From an uncultured Collinsella sp. (GTDB taxonomy: Bacteria; Actinomycetota; Coriobacteriia; Coriobacteriales; Coriobacteriaceae), in NCBI GenBank assembly GCA_937943045.1, contig CALEBN010000067.1, forward strand, positions 110,552 to 174,551: a stretch of DNA of 64,000 nt, given 5' to 3'. A program made the translations under genes and the position numbers. Below, one piece after another: positions 56,621 to 64,000 of this stretch (its first letter is position 1; each line of letters begins with the position of its first letter). Under the pieces are notes generated by a model. The model did not search any database. It was given only the letters and a program-made list of their open reading frames with translations, and was not told where the DNA came from.

Positions 56621-58861
56621 CTATTTCTTAAACCGTGCGCTCTGGCGTTTTCTGCCCGATGCGAACGTGGAACCCTTGCGGGCCTGCGAACGCAAGCGCT
56701 CGATCGTCTCGTCCTCAGACGCACCCTCGAGCATCGCCCGAATCTGAACGACGGCATCGCGCAGACGCGCCGCCTCCTCAAAGTCCATGGCGGCGGAAGC
56801 GTTGCGCATGTCTTCCTCCATGGTCTCGACGATCCGCACGAGCTCGTCATGCGGCAGCCCTTCCAGCTGCTCGGCAAGCGTCTGCTCGGGCGCCACCGTC
56901 TCCGGCGCGGCGCCCTCGCCGTTTTCGTCAGGCGTATAGAACGCACCGTGACCCAGCGAATCGCCTCTCGAGCGTCCCTTCGAGCCCACAGTCTTTTCGG
57001 CCTCGGCAATAAAGCTCGAAATGTCGTTAATGGCCTTGCGGACCGTCTTGGGCACAATGCCATGCTCTTCGTTATATGCCATCTGAATCTCGCGACGGCG
57101 CTGCGTCTCCTCGATGGCCTCTTTCATCGAATCGGTCACGACGTCTGCATACATAATGACTTCGCCGTCGGCATTACGGGCCGCGCGGCCAATCGTCTGA
57201 ATCAGCGAACGGCGGTTGCGCAAAAAACCTTCCTTGTCAGCATCGAGAATCGCCACCAGCGAGACCTCAGGAAGGTCTAGACCCTCGCGGAGCAGGTTGA
57301 TGCCAACGAGAACATCGATCTTTCCCTCGCGCAGCGTTCGCAGGATCTCGACACGGTCCATCGTCGCCGTATCGGAGTGCATGTAATTGACCTTAATGCC
57401 GGCATCAAGCAGATGGTCGGTCAGGTCCTCGGCCATGCGCTTGGTGAGCGTGGTCACCAGCACGCGCTCCTTGCGCGCCACGCGCTCGCGAATCTCGTCC
57501 TCAAGATCGTCAATCTGCCCACGAACCGGACGCACATCGATCTTGGGGTCGAGCAGACCGGTCGGACGAATAATCTGCTCAACGTCGTTCTGGCTAACCC
57601 GCAGCTCATAGTCGCCCGGCGTGGCCGAAACGTAGATGAACTGGGGGATCCTCGCCTCAAACTCATCGAAACGAAGCGGGCGGTTATCGAGCGCTGAGGG
57701 CAGGCGAAAACCATGCTCCACCAGCGTCACCTTACGCGAGCGGTCACCTTCGTGCATGCCGCGAATCTGCGGCACCGTCACATGACTCTCGTCGATGATG
57801 CAGAGCATATCCTTGGGAAAGTAATCGATCAGGGTAAACGGCGGCTCGCCCGGTTTTCGACCGTCCAGATGACGCGAGTAGTTCTCGATGCCGTTGCAAA
57901 AGCCCATCGTCTCGAGCATCTCAAGATCATAATCGGTGCGCTGCTGCAAACGCTGCGCCTCGAGCAACTTGTCGGTCGCCTTGAGCTCCGCCACGCGCTT
58001 CTCGCACTCTTCGCTGATCGATTTCAGAGCCGCCTTGACCTTGGGTTTCTCGGTCACATAGTGCGATGCCGGCCACACGGGAATAGCCTCGTATTCACGA
58101 AGCATCTCACCGGTGACCTCATCGATTTCGGCGATAAGCTCAACCTCATCGCCAAAGAACTCAAACCGCAACGGATGCTCGGCATAGGGCGGATACACGT
58201 CGACGACATCGCCGCGCACGCGGAAGGTGCCACGTGCCAAATCATAATCGTTGCGATCGTACTGGATATCGATAAGCGCATGGATAAAGTCATCGCGCTC
58301 GAGCGGCACCTTCTTGTCGACGTTCGGGGCTAGGCCCGCATAATCCTCGGGAGAGCCAATGCCATAGATACACGAGACCGATGCGACGACGATTACATCG
58401 CGTCGAGATAGCAGCGATGCGGTCGCCTGATGGCGCAGCATCTCGACCTCTTCGTTAATCGAGGAATCCTTCTCGATATACGTATCGCTTTGCGGCACAT
58501 ACGCTTCGGGTTGATAGTAATCGTAGTACGACACAAAATAGACCACGGCGTTGTCAGGGAAGAATTCCTTGAGCTCGCTCGCGAGCTGAGCGGCGAGCGT
58601 TTTATTCGGAGCCATGACCAGCGTCGGCTTTCCCAGGGCCTCAATAGTCTTTGCCATCGTGAAGGTCTTGCCCGAACCAGTCACGCCCAGCAAAACCTGA
58701 TAGCGATCTCCGTCCCTCACGCCCTGCACAAGCGACTCAATGGCCTTAGGCTGGGAACCAGCGGGCTCGTATGGAGACACGACCTTAAACGGCACCTCAG
58801 AGCCCTCAACGCCAAAACGTTTGAGCTCTCCTCCAACACGCTCAACTTCAAATTCCGCCAT
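56621..58861 (-). CDS. uvrB: excinuclease ABC subunit B
   Basis: A 746-residue DNA helicase-like core of excision repair. Motif I is LLGVTGSGKTFTMA, the beta-hairpin is YYDYYQPEAYVPQSDTYIEKDSSIN, the DEAD-like motif II is MLCIIDESHVT, motif V is VLVGINLLREGLDLPEV and motif VI is LIQTIGRAARN. A UVR motif near residue 690 (ELVRIVETMEEDMRNASAAMDFEEAARLRDAV) binds UvrC. A variable acidic linker and a basic C-terminal tail (GRKRQSARFKK) extend it past the usual 670 residues. It follows the lytic transglycosylase gene by 51 bases. Confidence 0.97.
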   Translation of the reverse strand: MAEFEVERVGGELKRFGVEGSEVPFKVVSPYEPAGSQPKAIESLVQGVRDGDRYQVLLGVTGSGKTFTMAKTIEALGKPTLVMAPNKTLAAQLASELKEFFPDNAVVYFVSYYDYYQPEAYVPQSDTYIEKDSSINEEVEMLRHQATASLLSRRDVIVVASVSCIYGIGSPEDYAGLAPNVDKKVPLERDDFIHALIDIQYDRNDYDLARGTFRVRGDVVDVYPPYAEHPLRFEFFGDEVELIAEIDEVTGEMLREYEAIPVWPASHYVTEKPKVKAALKSISEECEKRVAELKATDKLLEAQRLQQRTDYDLEMLETMGFCNGIENYSRHLDGRKPGEPPFTLIDYFPKDMLCIIDESHVTVPQIRGMHEGDRSRKVTLVEHGFRLPSALDNRPLRFDEFEARIPQFIYVSATPGDYELRVSQNDVEQIIRPTGLLDPKIDVRPVRGQIDDLEDEIRERVARKERVLVTTLTKRMAEDLTDHLLDAGIKVNYMHSDTATMDRVEILRTLREGKIDVLVGINLLREGLDLPEVSLVAILDADKEGFLRNRRSLIQTIGRAARNADGEVIMYADVVTDSMKEAIEETQRRREIQMAYNEEHGIVPKTVRKAINDISSFIAEAEKTVGSKGRSRGDSLGHGAFYTPDENGEGAAPETVAPEQTLAEQLEGLPHDELVRIVETMEEDMRNASAAMDFEEAARLRDAVVQIRAMLEGASEDETIERLRSQARKGSTFASGRKRQSARFKK

Positions 58862-58912
58862 GGATACTCCTAACTCATATATCTGCAGTATACGCAGGCG
58901 GCAGACATAGTC

Positions 58913-59494
58913 CTATACGAACCGATCGGGATAGAGGGTCTTGTAGCGAACCCAGGCATTATTGACACGAATCAGATACGCCTGCGTCTCGGGAAAGGTG
59001 ATTGCATTATGAAGCGACGTACTCTGCTGAGCCCATCCGTCGACATTGCCCATGCCGGCGTTATAGGCGGCAATGGCGCTGTCCGTCGACCCGTTAAAAT
59101 ACGTTAGAAGATACGAAAGATACGCACAGCCAAACTCGATGTTCGTAGCGGGATCGTTAAGGTTGTCGGCTGAATACTCACTACCATCGACAAGACCCAA
59201 GGCGATCATATCCTGGGCAGTCTCAGGCATCAGCTGCATCAATCCCCGAGCGCCTTGATTCGACTCAGCCTCGGGATCCCAATTCGATTCAGACTTTATG
59301 ACAGCACACACCAGATACGGATCAAGATTGTGCGAAATGCTCGATTGCTTTACATACGCCTCGTAGTCAATCGGATACAAAGGCTTAAAGAAGGCGGCAG
59401 GAGCATACGAGTAAACGAGCGAAATAAGGCCAAAGACGAACACAACGGCAAGTGGCGCCACGCGATACCACGCAAAGAAACGTGTCTTAGGCAT
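58913..59494 (-). CDS. membrane-anchored lytic transglycosylase (SLT family)
   Basis: A 193-residue cell-wall enzyme. Residues 8-30 (YRVAPLAVVFVFGLISLVYSYA) form an N-terminal anchor. The SLT domain has AVIKSESNWDPEAESNQGARGLMQLMPETAQDM with the catalytic Glu in KSES, then NIEFGCAYLSYLLTYF and AIAAYNAGMGNVDGW. It cleaves glycan strands with 1,6-anhydro product formation. The ATG at 59494 is six bases after AAGGAGG; that site lies inside the end of coaE, which the gene overlaps by eight bases. Confidence 0.9.
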   Translation of the reverse strand: MPKTRFFAWYRVAPLAVVFVFGLISLVYSYAPAAFFKPLYPIDYEAYVKQSSISHNLDPYLVCAVIKSESNWDPEAESNQGARGLMQLMPETAQDMIALGLVDGSEYSADNLNDPATNIEFGCAYLSYLLTYFNGSTDSAIAAYNAGMGNVDGWAQQSTSLHNAITFPETQAYLIRVNNAWVRYKTLYPDRFV

Positions 59495-60128
59495 CGGCAT
59501 CCTCCTTATCCGCAGTGTCAATAAACCCATGGCATGCAAGCCATGAGTCAAGCTGCTCAAAGAGCGAATTATCGCCTGAGGCATTATCAATCACCGTTGT
59601 AGCGAGATTGCACAGCGCAGACTCATCGGGCTGACAAGCAGAACGGGCATCGAAATCAGATGGCTCCATGCCACGTTGAATAGCGCGCTCGCGACGAACT
59701 GACAAAGGGGCGCTGATGACCAGAATTTCATCAGCCAAGCCAAATGCATCCTCAAAACCAGTCGGAGCAGAAACCTCGACCACCGCAAAGGGATAACGGG
59801 GAGATGAAACCGTACAACAAACCGGATCGAGAATCCTAAGCGAAAGCTGTTCAATGAGAACGGGATGCACAATGCCATTGAGCCGTGCGACCGAATCAGG
59901 AGAAGCAAAAGCTCGAGAAGCGAGGATGCTGCGGCGAATGCCGCCATCCTCATCCAAAATGTCCCAACCGAATTCATCCGCGAGTGCATTGACGATATCA
60001 GAGCCCGGCACATACAGCGATTTTGCAAGCTCATCCAGATCGATTAGCATAGCGCCACGAGATTCGAAATAGCGGCAGGCAGTCGACTTACCCGAAGCAA
60101 TATTGCCCAAGACAAATACGGTAAACAT
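59487..60128 (-). CDS. coaE: dephospho-CoA kinase
   Basis: A 213-residue kinase completing coenzyme A synthesis. FVLGNIASGKSTACRYFES is the P-loop, MLIDLDELAKSLYVPG the substrate Asp segment, LNGIVHPVLIEQL the family His-Pro motif, and ISAPLSVRRERAIQRG the lid. The ATG at 60128 has GGGAGGG upstream. First gene of a coaE - transglycosylase - uvrB unit, directly downstream of the rRNA terminator but reading the same way. Confidence 0.94.
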   Translation of the reverse strand: MFTVFVLGNIASGKSTACRYFESRGAMLIDLDELAKSLYVPGSDIVNALADEFGWDILDEDGGIRRSILASRAFASPDSVARLNGIVHPVLIEQLSLRILDPVCCTVSSPRYPFAVVEVSAPTGFEDAFGLADEILVISAPLSVRRERAIQRGMEPSDFDARSACQPDESALCNLATTVIDNASGDNSLFEQLDSWLACHGFIDTADKEDADA

Positions 60129-60254
60129 CAAGCCCTCCCTAACGCCAATGCGAGTAATTATCGCTCAAATACACTAGAAGGACTCAAAATACAGCCAAAC
60201 AGTAAGAGCGCATACGGGGGAGCTAGATCCCAAAGTACAACGTGTATATAACGC

Positions 60255-60286
60255 AAAAAGGGGGAGGCCGCGAGGCCTCCCCCTTC
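60255..60286 (-). terminator. rRNA operon terminator
   Basis: GGGGGAGGCC (60260-60269) and GGCCTCCCCC (60274-60283), a ten-base perfect stem with a four-base loop, followed on the minus strand by TTTTTGCG. Confidence 0.92.
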
Positions 60287-60320
60287 TTCATTCCGTTGCG
60301 ACGGCTCGGTGCCGTCCACC

Positions 60321-60437
60321 GGTCAGCGGCGCCCTGGCCTCCCACGGGCTGACCCCGCAGTACTCTCGGCGCGATGGGGCTTAGCTTCCGGGTTCGGAAC
60401 GGGACCGGGCGTGCCCCCCATGCTCTGGCCGCTGACC
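60321..60437 (-). rRNA. rrf: 5S ribosomal RNA
   Basis: About 117 bases. The ends GGTCAGCGGC and GCCGCTGACC pair as helix I; the interior has CCCGTTCCGAACCCGGAAG and GGGGTCAGCCCGTGGGAGGCCAG, typical of 5S. Ends are set from the pairing and may be off by a few bases. Confidence 0.93.
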
Positions 60438-60559
60438 GGTGGGCGGCGCCCACCGTTCTCGGTGTCCGGGTGTCCCTCTCACGTGCCCTGGGGGCCGCAT
60501 GGCGCATAGGAAAGGTGACTCGGGGGCATCCTCGTGCCCGGACCGCGCATGGGCGCTTG

Positions 60560-64000
<3,441 letters not shown>

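Overview
The window reads as a chromosome segment from a high-GC gut anaerobe of the Coriobacteriia, most like Collinsella. I infer this from the gene set (anaerobic ribonucleotide reductase NrdDG; WhiA and RapZ beside gap-pgk-tpiA-secG; actinobacterial-type gene neighbourhoods) and from the mix of glycolysis, peptide uptake and host-sialic-acid use. No transposase, integrase, phage gene or CRISPR array was seen.

Layout. 0-6.1 kb: a Gfo/Idh/MocA oxidoreductase with acylphosphatase, a PerR-like Fur regulator, a HAD phosphatase, a SlyD-like FKBP coupled to a UreE-like nickel chaperone (no urease genes), an M19 dipeptidase and a YgjP-type metalloprotease. 6.1-11.4 kb: folB, an HD protein, folE, nrdG and nrdD, with a pair of NrdR-like boxes on the nrdD promoter. 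11.7-17.6 kb: six tRNA genes (Val, three identical Gly-GCC, Cys, Leu), a GH13 alpha-glucosidase, and a partner-switching pair (a STAS-HATPase fusion and a PAS-GAF-PP2C phosphatase). 17.7-18.2 kb: a gene-free stretch filled with very long nested palindromes. 18.2-24.3 kb: oppABCDF. 24.4-31.6 kb: secG, gpmI, tpiA, pgk, gap, whiA, rapZ.

31.7-42.4 kb: a sialic-acid catabolic operon (SBP, permease, permease-ATPase fusion, ATPase, two AXE1-type esterases of which one has lost its nucleophile, nanA, ROK kinase, nanE). It sits between uvrC and rapZ, two genes that are normally close neighbours in Actinobacteria. 42.5-60.1 kb: uvrC, a murJ with a long repeat-bearing acidic N-terminus, ybaK, uvrA, an LTA-synthase-like gene split by a frameshift, mrp, two flavoproteins, uvrB, a lytic transglycosylase and coaE. 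All three excinuclease genes thus lie within 17 kb. 60.2-64.0 kb: an rRNA operon on the minus strand (terminator, 5S, 23S, a spacer without tRNA genes, and the 3' end of 16S).

The most unusual material is non-coding. There is a set of long nested inverted repeats (8.4, 17.8, 18.1, 32.4 and 33.6 kb); two share both interior-loop motifs and three share a CGAAG-type apex although their stems differ completely. The stable-RNA promoters share a palindromic A/T element. The nan operon has a two-tier inverted-repeat promoter region that also holds a strong promoter firing the other way.
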